Assembly (NCBI GenBank): GCA_021730285.1
Contig: CP082962.1
Span: 2,790,001 to 2,854,000, forward strand
Direction of reading: 5' to 3'
Length of the DNA stretch: 64,000 nt
Origin: Desulfovibrio sp. JY
Lineage (GTDB): Bacteria > Desulfobacterota > Desulfovibrionia > Desulfovibrionales > Desulfovibrionaceae
Shown here: one piece after another, positions 32,801-41,604 of the stretch
How the letters are laid out: each line of letters starts with the position of its first letter
Position numbering within the stretch: position 1 is the stretch's first letter
Made by a program: the position numbers and the translations under genes
The notes under the pieces: generated by a model
Database searches by the model: none
What the model was told of the DNA's origin: nothing
What the model saw: the letters and a program-made list of their open reading frames with translations, nothing else

Positions 32801-33706
32801 ATGTCGGCGGTCTCCTTTGAGGTGGATTTGGCGGAGGCGTTTGAGGCCAAGGTGTCGCGTCGCGTCCGGGAATTGGACGCGGGGGCGCTTTGGCGGCTGG
32901 AGCGGCAGGTGGCGGCCAAGCGCGAGGCCTGGTTTGAAAGCGCCGCAGGCCGGGATTTCCTGGGCAAGCGCATGACGCCCCGGCAGGCTTTTGAGACGCT
33001 CTTTTTTTCCTATATGGGCCTGCATTCCGAGGATTTGCCGGTTGTGGCCGAATCCGAGGACGAGATCGTCTGGCATTCGAAAAATTCCTGTCCGACCTTG
33101 GAGGCTTGCCTGCGGTCGGGGAGGGACACCCGGCAGGTCTGCCGGGCGGTTTACGAACGTCCGACCCAGCGTTTTCTATCGCGCCTGGACCCGCAATTGC
33201 GCTTCATGCGCGACTACTGCACGATCCGGCCCCATGCGCCGTATTGCCTGGAGCGCATCGTGCGCGTTGATTTCGACGGCATGATGCGCACCGCCATAGC
33301 CGAGGCCAAAGCCTCTTTTGCCGAGGGCAACAAAGGTTACGGAGCCGTGGTGGCCATGGGCGGGGACATCCTGGCCGTAGGACACGACACGGCCGCGACA
33401 GACGGCGATCCGAGCCGTCATGCCGAGTTCAAGATGCTGGGGGAAGCCGTCAAGGCGTATGGCGACACGAATCTTTGCGGCGCGGTCCTGGTGAGCACCT
33501 GCGAGCCGTGTCCGATGTGCGCGGCCATGGCTGTGTGGTGCAACGTGACGTCCATCGTCTACGGAGCGTCCATCGCGGACACCGTGGCCATCGGGCGTAC
33601 CCGCATCGAGGTGGACACCCGGACCATTGTGGACAACGCGCCGGCGACCATAGAGGTAATCGGCGGCGTGCTTAAGGACGATTGCCTGGATTTGTATCGC
33701 TACTGA
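32801..33706 (+). CDS. Nucleoside/nucleobase deaminase with an unusual N-terminal domain
   Basis: 301 aa in two halves. Residues 155-301 form a cytidine-deaminase-fold domain of the TadA/guanine deaminase type: HAEFKMLGEA (H207, E209) and TCEPCPMCAAM (C237, C240), then VYGASIADT. Residues 1-154 are unlike normal TadA: a helical start, then NSCPTLEACLRSGRDTRQVCRAVYERPTQRFLSRLDPQLRFMRDYCTIRPHAPYCLERI. This resembles the L-2-amino-thiazoline-4-carboxylate hydrolase (ATC hydrolase) family and has its own conserved-looking Cys residues (C97, C103, C114, C140, C149). The start ATG 32801 has GAGG upstream. The substrate is unknown; the domain assignment of the N-terminal half is tentative. Confidence 0.8.
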   Translation: MSAVSFEVDLAEAFEAKVSRRVRELDAGALWRLERQVAAKREAWFESAAGRDFLGKRMTPRQAFETLFFSYMGLHSEDLPVVAESEDEIVWHSKNSCPTLEACLRSGRDTRQVCRAVYERPTQRFLSRLDPQLRFMRDYCTIRPHAPYCLERIVRVDFDGMMRTAIAEAKASFAEGNKGYGAVVAMGGDILAVGHDTAATDGDPSRHAEFKMLGEAVKAYGDTNLCGAVLVSTCEPCPMCAAMAVWCNVTSIVYGASIADTVAIGRTRIEVDTRTIVDNAPATIEVIGGVLKDDCLDLYRY

Positions 33707-33721
33707 AGGTTGGAATCCTTT

Positions 33722-34213
33722 ATGCGTCTTTTGCTCCAGCGGGTGCGGCGGGCATCGGTGACGGTGGCCGGGGAGGGCGTGTCCGCCATCGGCCCGGGTA
33801 TTTTGGCCTTGGTGGGATTTGGGAAAGCCGACGGCTCGGATTTTGCCGACGGCCCTGTGTGCCGGATGATGCTGGAGAAGGTTTGCGACCTGCGTATTTT
33901 TCCCGATGCCGCCGGCAAGTTCGATGTCAGCCTGCGCGAAACCGGCGGGGAGCTTTTGCTGGTGTCGCAGTTCACGCTCTACGCCGCCTGTCGCAAGGGC
34001 CGCCGGCCGTCCTTTTCCGACGCCGCCCCGCCGGAGGTGGCCAGGCAATTGTATGACCGCCTCCTCGTCCTGGCCGGGGAAGTGTTGCCCGGGCGGGTGG
34101 CTTCCGGCGTCTTCGGCGCGGACATGGACGTTTCCCTGGTCAACTGGGGGCCTGTGACCATTCCCCTCGACAGCGCGACCTTTGGGGCATCCCGGCCTCT
34201 TGACGGCGCTTGA
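33722..34213 (+). CDS. dtd: D-aminoacyl-tRNA deacylase
   Basis: Hydrolyses D-amino acids (and glycine from tRNA-Ala) misattached to tRNA; 163 aa. Motifs are the N-terminal MRLLLQRVRRASVTV, the catalytic VSQFTLYA loop (about 83-90), GRRPSFSDAAPP and the cross-subunit GPVT motif in NWGPVTIPLD near the C-terminus. It forms a homodimer in the family. The start ATG at 33722 matches the conserved N-terminus. It follows the deaminase after 15 nt and may be co-transcribed with queD and the deaminase, giving a small tRNA-quality/modification group. Confidence 0.93.
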   Translation: MRLLLQRVRRASVTVAGEGVSAIGPGILALVGFGKADGSDFADGPVCRMMLEKVCDLRIFPDAAGKFDVSLRETGGELLLVSQFTLYAACRKGRRPSFSDAAPPEVARQLYDRLLVLAGEVLPGRVASGVFGADMDVSLVNWGPVTIPLDSATFGASRPLDGA

Positions 34214-34280
34214 GGTTTCAGCGCAAAGCGTAATCGGGCTCACACGCGGCAAGCGGCCGCAAGCCATCCGGAGCGGGATT

Positions 34281-34712
34281 TTGAAACAGCCGGTGATTCA
34301 CAAGGTCTTTGGCGCCATCTCCCATCCTGGCGACAGCCGTCGGCTGGCCAAGGACGTGGTGGAGTATCTGGCCCGCGAGCATCTGGCCGATCCGGAGGCC
34401 CTGCACGACCTCGACATCATCCTGACCGAGGCCTGCGCCAATGTCTGCCGGCACGCCTACGGCGGTGCCCCGGGCCGGGTGGAAGTCCGGCTGGATGTGC
34501 TGCCGGGAGAGTGGGTGGAGCTTGAGATCGTGGATTGGGGCAAGGGATTTGCCTCGGACGCCCGCTTCGAGAATCCGGGACCGGATTCCGAGGGCGGCCG
34601 GGGCCTTTACATCATGCGCATGCTCTCGACGCACTGCCGGGTGCATAAGCGGGACGGCGAAAACGTGGTCTTCATCCATAAGGACATAGGGACGACGCGG
34701 TGGAAAAGCTGA
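34281..34712 (+). CDS. RsbW/SpoIIAB-like serine kinase (anti-sigma factor type)
   Basis: 143-aa GHKL ATPase of the anti-sigma kinase type. The N-box is ILTEACANVCRHAYGG (about 47-62), the G1 box VDWGKGFASD and the G2 region GGRGLYIMRML. Such kinases phosphorylate a STAS antagonist, and the next gene encodes exactly that, overlapping by 13 nt. The start is inferred as TTG at 34281, placed just after GGAGCGGG. A longer version from ATG 34182 would overlap dtd and has no Shine-Dalgarno. The controlled sigma factor or target is not in the window; genes downstream are glycosyltransferases and then flagellar genes. Confidence 0.8.
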   Translation: MKQPVIHKVFGAISHPGDSRRLAKDVVEYLAREHLADPEALHDLDIILTEACANVCRHAYGGAPGRVEVRLDVLPGEWVELEIVDWGKGFASDARFENPGPDSEGGRGLYIMRMLSTHCRVHKRDGENVVFIHKDIGTTRWKS

Positions 34713-35041
34713 CCATCATGCATGTTGGAAACGCCTTGATGCTGCGCTACGTCGGCGAAATCACCCTGGAGATCACAGGGGACCTCAAGCGCAGCCTGGA
34801 CGCGGAACTCGACGGGAACAGCGTGGCCACGGTCGTCATCGACCTTTCCGAAGTCACGTTCATGGACTCCTCCGGCATCGGCTTCCTGGTGTCGGTCAAT
34901 ACCCGGATGCGCAGCGCCGGACGGTCTTTCTACCTGTATCGGCTGAGCAGACCCGTTGAGAAGACCCTGGGTCTGGTCCAGTTGCTCCAGTTCTTCCAGA
35001 TTCTCGCCGACGAAACCGCCCTGGCCGCCGTCTGCGGCTGA
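34700..35041 (+). CDS. STAS-domain anti-sigma factor antagonist
   Basis: 113-aa SpoIIAA/RsbV-type protein. The phosphorylation motif FMDSSGIGFLVSV contains Ser57 and Ser58, preceded by the beta-strand TVVIDLSEVT. It is the partner of the overlapping RsbW-like kinase: the unphosphorylated form would bind the kinase and release its target. The start is GTG at 34700 inside the kinase gene, giving translational coupling. The C-terminus ends LAAVCG, followed 9 nt later by a CgeB-type glycosyltransferase. Such kinase/antagonist pairs in this group of bacteria may act in signalling other than sigma control. Confidence 0.87.
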   Translation: MEKLTIMHVGNALMLRYVGEITLEITGDLKRSLDAELDGNSVATVVIDLSEVTFMDSSGIGFLVSVNTRMRSAGRSFYLYRLSRPVEKTLGLVQLLQFFQILADETALAAVCG

Positions 35042-35050
35042 CGGGGCGTC

Positions 35051-36295
35051 ATGGCTTCTTCCCGGCATGTCGCCACGCCTGGTTCCCGAAGGCCGCTTTT
35101 CCGTCAAAAGCTGCCCCGGGTGCTGTGCCTGACCAGCCGGTTGTTTCTTTTGGGCGAGGTGACGGCCGCTTGCAAGCGGCTTGGCGCGCCGTGCCGTTAT
35201 CTCGAAACCGGCGACAGCATGGACCTCGACGCCTTCGTGGCCCTGGTGCGCGGCGCGGTGGCCGAATTCCGTCCGGATTTTCTGTTGACCGTCAACCATC
35301 TGGGCGTGGACCGCGAGGGCGTGCTGCTTTCGCTGCTTGCCGAGATGCGCCTGCCCTTGGCCTCGTGGTTCGTGGACAGCCCGGAACTGACCCTGCCGCT
35401 CTATGCGCCGGCGGCGACGGCCGACACGGTTCTTTTCACCTGGGACACGGACAGCATCGAACCGCTTGTCGCGGCCGGGTTTCCCCACGTCCATTATCTG
35501 CCGCTGGCCGCCGACGAGACGCGTTTCGCGCCGCGCCCTCCCGAGCCGGCGGACCATCCCTGGCGGGCGCGGGTGTCTTTCGTCGGCAATTCCATGCGCG
35601 TCAAGACCGCCTTGCGCCTGGCCGCCGCCAGACCGCCGCAGACGCTTCTCGACGCCTTTGGCGAGCTGGCCGCCGGGTTTGGCGCGTCGCATCATCGGTT
35701 GGTGCGCGCCTACATGGCCGAGGCCCGTCCCGAGCTCCTGCCGGCCTATGCGGCCCTTGGGACCGTGGAGCGGGGCCTGGCCTTCGAGACGGCCGTGATC
35801 TGGGAATCCACCCGCCGCTACCGGGCCGGGTGCGTGGCGCGCACCATGGCGTACAAGCCGTTGCTTGTCGGCGATCCCGGCTGGCGCGACACCTTTGGCG
35901 GCGAGGGAGCGGACTGGCGCTACCAGCCGGAGCTGGCCTATTACAACCAGTTGCCGCTTTTTTATCCGCTCTCCGAAGTCAATTTCAACGCCACCAGCCT
36001 GCAAATGAAGGGCGCGGTCAACCAGCGCGTCTTCGACGTGCCGGCCTGCGGCGCGTTTGTGCTTACCGACGCGCGGGCCCAGATGGAGCGGCTTTTCGAG
36101 CCCGGCCGCGAGGTGGCCATATATAGTGATGCCGAGGAGATTCCCGAACTCCTCGCCCGCTACCTGGCCGATCCCGCCGCCCGGCAGGCCATTGCTGCGG
36201 CCGGCCGCCGCCGGGTGCTGGCCGAGCACACCTATCCCCGGCGCATGACAGAGCTTTTCGCCGTCATGCGCCAGACCTTCGGGGGCGGCGCCTGA
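35051..36295 (+). CDS. CgeB/DUF3880-type glycosyltransferase
   Basis: 414-aa GT-B glycosyltransferase. The N-terminal part is DUF3880-like ([23 protein letters not shown]...[15 protein letters not shown]...DTVLFTWD). The C-terminal Glycos_transf_1_2 domain reads [55 protein letters not shown], with the donor-site glutamate region, then [10 protein letters not shown]. Enzymes of this kind in Desulfovibrio often lie near flagellar genes and are suspected to glycosylate flagellin or surface structures; that role here is inference from position. Its stop overlaps the next start (TGATG), showing a coupled operon. Confidence 0.83.
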   Translation: MASSRHVATPGSRRPLFRQKLPRVLCLTSRLFLLGEVTAACKRLGAPCRYLETGDSMDLDAFVALVRGAVAEFRPDFLLTVNHLGVDREGVLLSLLAEMRLPLASWFVDSPELTLPLYAPAATADTVLFTWDTDSIEPLVAAGFPHVHYLPLAADETRFAPRPPEPADHPWRARVSFVGNSMRVKTALRLAAARPPQTLLDAFGELAAGFGASHHRLVRAYMAEARPELLPAYAALGTVERGLAFETAVIWESTRRYRAGCVARTMAYKPLLVGDPGWRDTFGGEGADWRYQPELAYYNQLPLFYPLSEVNFNATSLQMKGAVNQRVFDVPACGAFVLTDARAQMERLFEPGREVAIYSDAEEIPELLARYLADPAARQAIAAAGRRRVLAEHTYPRRMTELFAVMRQTFGGGA

Positions 36296-37971
36296 TGGTG
36301 GTGGGGCAGGCGCCGTTTGCCCGGTTGCCGGAAGCGGTCTGCCGCCTGCTGCTCGTCGGCGGGCGCGGTCCCGGACTGGTGGCGGCCCGGGACGCGGCCA
36401 TGGCCGCCGGGGGGGCGTGTCCGTCCCTGGCCGATGCCCTGGCCCTGGCCGTGTGGCAGGACGCGCCGCTTTGGCCCGAGGCGGCGGCGGTGCTCGCGAC
36501 CCGCAATGCCAGCCGTACTTTTTTGCCGCCGGAGACGACCCACCTCGCGGCCCAGGTGGCCGCATATGCCGGGAAAAGCGTTCCCGAGCCCTATTTCGAG
36601 CGTCTGGCCGCCAGGCGCGAGACGGCCAGGATGCTGGCCTATCTGCTGACCCGGCACGGGAAGTCCCCGGACGATCCCGGCCTGGCCCACAGGATCGCCT
36701 GCCTGGCCCCCATGGTCGGGCAATTTGACGAAGCCGTGGATGTCTTGGCTGCGCTGCCGGAGCCGCTTGCGCCGCTTGGGCGGCAGGCGGCCGGCGAACT
36801 GGCCCTGCTTGCCGGCCGGGCCGGTGCGGCTGCGACATTGTTTCAGGGCACGTTGCCGACGCCGGCCGTGGACAAGCGTCTGGCCGAGGCGCTTGTGGCC
36901 GCCGGGAACCGGGAAGGGGGGCTAGCCGCGCTTTCCCGGGCGGTTTCGGCCCGGCCCTTCGACGCCTTGGGACTGGCCCGGCTGCACGATCTGGCCGTCG
37001 GCTTCGATTGGCGCACCGTCCCGCTCCCGGGTTCGGTCGCGGTGCTGGTCTATTCCTATAATAACGCCCGGCTGCTGGAGCGCACCCTGGACGCCCTGTC
37101 CCGGACCGACTGGACCTTTGCCGCCGACGGGGCGCGGCTGACGGTGCTGGACAACGGCTCGGGCGACGACACGGCCGCGCTGCTTCGCGGCTGGCGCGAA
37201 CGCCTGGCCGGGCGCCTGGACGTCGTGGCGCTGCCGGTCAATATCGGCGCGCCCGCCGCCCGCAACTGGCTGGCCGCCCTGCCCGGGACCCGAAGCGCCG
37301 GATTCGTGGCCTTTCTCGACGACGACGCCTTGCCGCCGCCGGACTGGCTGGGGCGGTTCGGCGCGGCCGTTGCCGCGCATCCCGGGGCGGGTGTGTGGGG
37401 CGCGATGATCCGGGGCATCGGCAGCCCGCATTTCGTCCAAAGCGCGGACACGCACCTGCTCCCCACGCCGCGCTTGCAGGGGGAGTGGGGCAGGGGCTTC
37501 GATCTGGCCCGGCCCTGGCTGGCCACGGCCGATGACGGCGCGTACGGCGTGTGCCGGCCGTGCGCCTCGGTGACGGGCTGCTGCCATCTGTTTCGCGCGT
37601 CCGTTTTGGCCGATCTCGGCGGCTTCGACCTGCGCTTTTCCCCCACCCAGTACGACGACCTGGATATGGACCTGCGCCAGTTGCTCGCCGGCCGGCCGGC
37701 CGTGTGCCAGGGGCATTTGCGGGTGGTCCACGCCAAGGCCACGGGCGCGGCCTCGGGCCAGGGCGGCGGGCAGTACGGCTCGGGTTTCGCCAACCAGTTC
37801 AAGCTCCACCACAAATATGATGACGGGCAGTTTGCCGCCGCCGCCGAAACGGCCTTTGCCGCCCTGGCCGGGGACTGCGCCGCCAAGGCCGAGGCCCTAG
37901 CCGGCATGGGGCGCATCGCGCCGGAAACGGCGGCCTTGTGGCGCGTTGCGGAGGACGGCCGTGGCGGCTGA
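36295..37971 (+). CDS. Family 2 glycosyltransferase with an N-terminal helical-repeat region
   Basis: 558 aa. The first 240 residues are Ala/Leu-rich and look like TPR-type helical repeats (EAVDVLAALPEPLAPLGRQAAGELALLAGRAGAAATLFQG). A GT-A family 2 domain follows (about 245-500): VAVLVYSYNNARLLERTLDAL, VLDNGSGDDT, NIGAPAARNWL and the DxD-type metal motif FLDDDALPP at about residue 341. Acceptor-side residues are in SPTQYDDLDMDLRQLLAGR. TPR-GT2 fusions often act on proteins or on long polymers. The gene overlaps its neighbours on both sides, which fits a glycosylation operon. Confidence 0.85.
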   Translation: MVVGQAPFARLPEAVCRLLLVGGRGPGLVAARDAAMAAGGACPSLADALALAVWQDAPLWPEAAAVLATRNASRTFLPPETTHLAAQVAAYAGKSVPEPYFERLAARRETARMLAYLLTRHGKSPDDPGLAHRIACLAPMVGQFDEAVDVLAALPEPLAPLGRQAAGELALLAGRAGAAATLFQGTLPTPAVDKRLAEALVAAGNREGGLAALSRAVSARPFDALGLARLHDLAVGFDWRTVPLPGSVAVLVYSYNNARLLERTLDALSRTDWTFAADGARLTVLDNGSGDDTAALLRGWRERLAGRLDVVALPVNIGAPAARNWLAALPGTRSAGFVAFLDDDALPPPDWLGRFGAAVAAHPGAGVWGAMIRGIGSPHFVQSADTHLLPTPRLQGEWGRGFDLARPWLATADDGAYGVCRPCASVTGCCHLFRASVLADLGGFDLRFSPTQYDDLDMDLRQLLAGRPAVCQGHLRVVHAKATGAASGQGGGQYGSGFANQFKLHHKYDDGQFAAAAETAFAALAGDCAAKAEALAGMGRIAPETAALWRVAEDGRGG

Positions 37972-39379
37972 AAAACTCCCCATCGCCGTGCTCCAGACCC
38001 AGCGTATGGGAGACTTGATTCTCACCTATCCGCTGCTTTTGTGGCTGGCCCGGCGCTACCCCGGTCATCCTGTCACGGTGGTGGCCGAGCCAGATTTCGC
38101 CGCGCCCCTGGCTCCCCTGAGTCCCCCGGCCGGCTATTGGCCGCTGTCGCGCGGGGACGAGTTGGCCCGGCGCGAACACGCCCTTGTCGTCAACCTGAGC
38201 ATCCGGCCCGAGGCGGCAAGGCTTGCCAGCCTGATCCCGGCGGAAACGACCCTGGGCCCGGTCGCCGATGCGGCCGGCGTGGTGCGGGTGGCCGGCGACT
38301 GGCAGCTCTACCGGGCCTCGGTGGTCGGCAACAACCGCCACAACCGCTTCCACTGGGCCGAGCTCAATGCCCTGGACCTGATCCCGGCCGGCGACATGGC
38401 GGCAACGGTCTGGCCTGCCCCGCGCGGCGGTCGGCCCGACCGGTCCAAGGTCGGGGTGTTCGTGGGCGCAAGCGAGCGCGACAAACGGCCGTCCGCGGCG
38501 TTTAGCGGGGCGCTTTGCCGGGAACTGGCCCGGCGGGGGCTGGTGCCGGTGCTCCTTGGCGGTCCGGGCGAGGTGGCGCTCGGGGCCGAGGCGGCAAAAT
38601 GCGCCGGCATTGCGGTCGCCAACCTGTGCGGCAAGCTGGGGCTCATGGAACTGGCCGTGCTCGGCCAGGAACTTTCCCTGCTCATCACCCCGGACACCGG
38701 CCCCATGCACCTGGCCGCCTGGACCGGGCTGCGCACGCTCAACATTTCCGTCGGGCCGGTCAGCGCCTACGAAACCGGGCCGTACCAGCCCGGCCATTTC
38801 GTGCTGCGGCCCCGCATGTCCTGCCGGGGCTGCTGGGGCTGCGGGCGGGATCGGCCGTATTGCCGGGAACGCCTGGACGCGGCCCGGGTGGCCTACGTGG
38901 CCTCCCGGCTGGCCCGGGGCGAAACGGACCGGCTGGCCGGGGCGGTGGTCCCCGGCTACGAACTGCTTACCACGGGCCGCGACGGGTTGGGGCTCTACGC
39001 GCTGACGCCCCTTTGCCGGGGGGAGCGTCCCGACGCCCGGGAGGCGTTGGGGGCCTTTTGGCGGGCCCAGTTCGGCTGGCTGCTCGGGGCCTTTGACGCG
39101 GCCGCGCCCCGGGTCGCCCTGGACGCCCTTGCCCAGGACCATTCCCGGCTCCTTGTCGCCCTGTCCCGGGGGCTGGCCGGCCTTGGCGCCCGGCTTGTCC
39201 GGCTGGCTCGCCAGGGAGACGTGCCCGATGCCGGCTTTGCCCTTACCTTTGCCCCGGTGGTGCGCCCCCTGGCCGGATTTGTCGAACGCCTGCTGCAAAA
39301 CGCCGACGGCGACCGGGCCTCGCGCCTGCGCTGCCTGGCCTTGCTCGAGCGCACCGCGTCCCTCGTTTCCCGGTCCTGA
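37961..39379 (+). CDS. Family 9 (heptosyltransferase-like) glycosyltransferase
   Basis: 472 aa. The GT9 domain spans about 1-330: IAVLQTQRMGDLILTYPLLLWLARRYPG (nucleotide-sugar fold start), VGVFVGASERDKRPSAAFSGALCRELARRG, and the donor motif ITPDTGPMHLAAWTGLRTLNISVGP. A Cys-rich segment MSCRGCWGCGRDRPYC follows and is commonly seen in GT9 enzymes of this bacterial group. The last 140 residues are helical. The start is GTG at 37961, chosen for GGAGG seven bases upstream and for the overlap with the preceding stop. The function is probably adding heptose-like or other sugars to a surface glycan or flagellin. Confidence 0.85.
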   Translation: MAAEKLPIAVLQTQRMGDLILTYPLLLWLARRYPGHPVTVVAEPDFAAPLAPLSPPAGYWPLSRGDELARREHALVVNLSIRPEAARLASLIPAETTLGPVADAAGVVRVAGDWQLYRASVVGNNRHNRFHWAELNALDLIPAGDMAATVWPAPRGGRPDRSKVGVFVGASERDKRPSAAFSGALCRELARRGLVPVLLGGPGEVALGAEAAKCAGIAVANLCGKLGLMELAVLGQELSLLITPDTGPMHLAAWTGLRTLNISVGPVSAYETGPYQPGHFVLRPRMSCRGCWGCGRDRPYCRERLDAARVAYVASRLARGETDRLAGAVVPGYELLTTGRDGLGLYALTPLCRGERPDAREALGAFWRAQFGWLLGAFDAAAPRVALDALAQDHSRLLVALSRGLAGLGARLVRLARQGDVPDAGFALTFAPVVRPLAGFVERLLQNADGDRASRLRCLALLERTASLVSRS

Positions 39380-39477
39380 GCACTCCCCGCTGGGCCGTTT
39401 CCCGCCCCTTCCATTTGTCTCCGCCGCCCTTGCTCTTGTCCCGATTTTTCGGGTCCGGGGCCGCGTATCGGCCCGGC

Positions 39478-39510
39478 AAGGCGGAAAAAAACTCCCTGCC
39501 GCCTTTCTTT
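39478..39510 (+). terminator. Probable rho-independent terminator of the glycosyltransferase operon
   Basis: AAGGCGG (39478-39484) pairs with CCGCCTT (39499-39505) and is followed by TCTTT. It lies 98 nt after the GT9 stop and about 80 nt before fliK. The stem is short (7 bp), and a second small GC-rich palindrome (CCCGA..TCGGG) precedes it. Confidence 0.45.
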
Positions 39511-39591
39511 CAAATCGGTAAGATGCCGCCACTGCTCCTTTTTTCAAAATGGAACGGGTCTTGAACAATGTCAGGCGTCAGGAGGCCCAGT

Positions 39592-41589
39592 ATGCAGATT
39601 CTTCCGCTTGTCACCCCGCGCGCGCAGGCAGCCGCAGACGCCAAGCAGCAAAACGCCGCGCTCACCTCGCGCCAGTCCGCGATGTTCGCGAGCCTTATGC
39701 AAAGCGTCCGCGACACTACCCAGGCAAGCGCCACGCAGGCTGGCGCCGATCGAACGAGCGCCTCTTCCGCCGCCGCCAGCACCAGCACCAGCACCGATCC
39801 GCTCTCGGCGTCCGACACCCCCAGCCGCCAGGACCTGATGGATCTGCCCCTGACCCGGGAAGATCTTGCCGCCCTGCATGACGACCTGGTGGATCAGGGC
39901 TTTTCCGACGACGAACTCGCCGCCATGGAGCAAAAGGTCGACAGCCCGGAGGGGCTGACCTGGGGCGAGATGATGCACGAGGTGGAGAAGAAGGTTTCCA
40001 AGACCAAGAGCAACGAGAAGAAGGAAGTGTCCAACGAGGATACGGTCCAGCTGCTCGGTCTTTTCGGCAAGCTCGGCTTCACCGCCGACGAGTCGCAGTC
40101 CATGGTGGATTCGCTCGGTAAGGGCGAATCCGAGGGCGTCTGGTCCAAGATCAGCGACAAGGTGGCGAGCCTCGGCGACGATAGTTCCGTCAGCCTCAGC
40201 TCTTCCGAAATGGCCACCCTCGGCCGGACCATGAACCTGTCCGAGGCCGCCCAGAAGCGTCTGACCGCCCTGTTCGACCAATCCAATGCCGAATCCGGGC
40301 TGTCCGGCCAGGGCCTGCGCACGGCCTTCGGCCTGGTAAAAAACGAAGTCTTGTCCCAGCTGGGCCAGGAAGCGCAGTCCATGCAGGCGTTTCGCCAGGC
40401 CGCTTCGGTGGTGCTGGACAAGGCCTGGCAGCGCCAGCAGACCAAGATCAGCTCCGACCTGCATCAGGACGACGTGGCCCGCAAGGCCGCCCAGGTCGTG
40501 GCCATGGGCGGCGAAAAGAAGGCCAAGCCCCAGGACGTGCCCACGGCCAGCCAGCCCGGCATCGACGTGCTGGCCGACGTGCCCGACGCCGGGACCTCGC
40601 CCCTGACCACGGATGCCGCCAAGGATGGCCAGGACTCCGGCCAGGCGCGCCAAGCGCAGCAGGGTGGCCGGGCCACCGGGCAAAGCGCCCAGGCGGCGGC
40701 TTCCGAGCTGCACGGCAAGGCCGGTGCGGTGGCCACCGAACAGGCGGTCGCGACCGGTAACCAGGCCGCGACGACCGGCGTCGGCACTCAGACCGCTTCT
40801 TCGGGCGATACGGCGCAACAAGCCCAGGCTTCGCCCAAGCAGACAGCGGCCACGCCCCAGTTCGCCGCCGGGAATTCGAACGGCAACGCGGCCGGCAACG
40901 CGGGCGGCTTTGCCGCCGGACAGCAGGGCGGCGGCGCGGGCGGTTCTTTCGAGCAAAACGGCCAGGAAGGCGGCTGGGGAGAATTTTGGAGCAAGGTGCG
41001 GGTGGACAAGTCCGGCGGGCAGGCGACCACCGGCACGGGCGGCAATACCGCCCAGACCATGGCCGCCATGGACGCGGTCAACGGTTCGCGCCAGGCCTCG
41101 CAGGCCAAGCCCTTTGACGCCGCCCTGGCGGCCCGGGCCGCCAGGCAACTCGAAACCGGCATCCTGCGCAACGTCGGCCAGGACGCCAAGCAGCTGACCC
41201 TCAATCTTTCGCCTGACGAGCTCGGCAAGCTGAGCGTCACGCTGACGGTCAAGGACAAGGAAGTCAAGGCGATCATCAAGGCCGACAATGCCGACACGGC
41301 CGCCATGCTGCACGATCAGGCGGCGCACATCAAGAAGACCCTGGAGGACCAGGGGTTTAAGGTGACCAAACTCGAGGTGCAGACCGGCGCCGCCCAGGAC
41401 AACCAGACCGCCTGGCAAAGCCCCGAGCAGCACAATCAGGCCCGCGAACAGCGCGAGGCCATGGAACGGATGCGTTCCTCCCAGCGCCTGGCCCGTTCCG
41501 GCGGCAGTATCGCCCTGGACGCCGACGCTTCGGGATTCGTGCCCCAGGCCGCGACATCCGCCGCCTCCGGGCTCGACCTTTTCGCGTAA
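39592..41589 (+). CDS. fliK: Flagellar hook-length control protein FliK
   Basis: Secreted molecular ruler that measures hook length and switches export specificity; 665 aa. The low-complexity N-terminal and central region is rich in Ser, Ala, Gln and Gly (AGNSNGNAAGNAGGFAAGQQGGGAGG). The C-terminal Flg_hook domain (about 535-600) reads LTLNLSPDELGKLSVTLTVKDKEVKAIIKADNADTAAMLHDQAAHIKKTLEDQGFKV, which is diagnostic. The start ATG 39592 is preceded by AGGAGG at 39580-39585, better than the in-frame ATG 24 nt earlier. It is followed by flgD 15 nt later, the usual order. Confidence 0.92.
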   Translation: MQILPLVTPRAQAAADAKQQNAALTSRQSAMFASLMQSVRDTTQASATQAGADRTSASSAAASTSTSTDPLSASDTPSRQDLMDLPLTREDLAALHDDLVDQGFSDDELAAMEQKVDSPEGLTWGEMMHEVEKKVSKTKSNEKKEVSNEDTVQLLGLFGKLGFTADESQSMVDSLGKGESEGVWSKISDKVASLGDDSSVSLSSSEMATLGRTMNLSEAAQKRLTALFDQSNAESGLSGQGLRTAFGLVKNEVLSQLGQEAQSMQAFRQAASVVLDKAWQRQQTKISSDLHQDDVARKAAQVVAMGGEKKAKPQDVPTASQPGIDVLADVPDAGTSPLTTDAAKDGQDSGQARQAQQGGRATGQSAQAAASELHGKAGAVATEQAVATGNQAATTGVGTQTASSGDTAQQAQASPKQTAATPQFAAGNSNGNAAGNAGGFAAGQQGGGAGGSFEQNGQEGGWGEFWSKVRVDKSGGQATTGTGGNTAQTMAAMDAVNGSRQASQAKPFDAALAARAARQLETGILRNVGQDAKQLTLNLSPDELGKLSVTLTVKDKEVKAIIKADNADTAAMLHDQAAHIKKTLEDQGFKVTKLEVQTGAAQDNQTAWQSPEQHNQAREQREAMERMRSSQRLARSGGSIALDADASGFVPQAATSAASGLDLFA

Positions 41590-41604
41590 CAACGGAGCAC
41601 AGCC

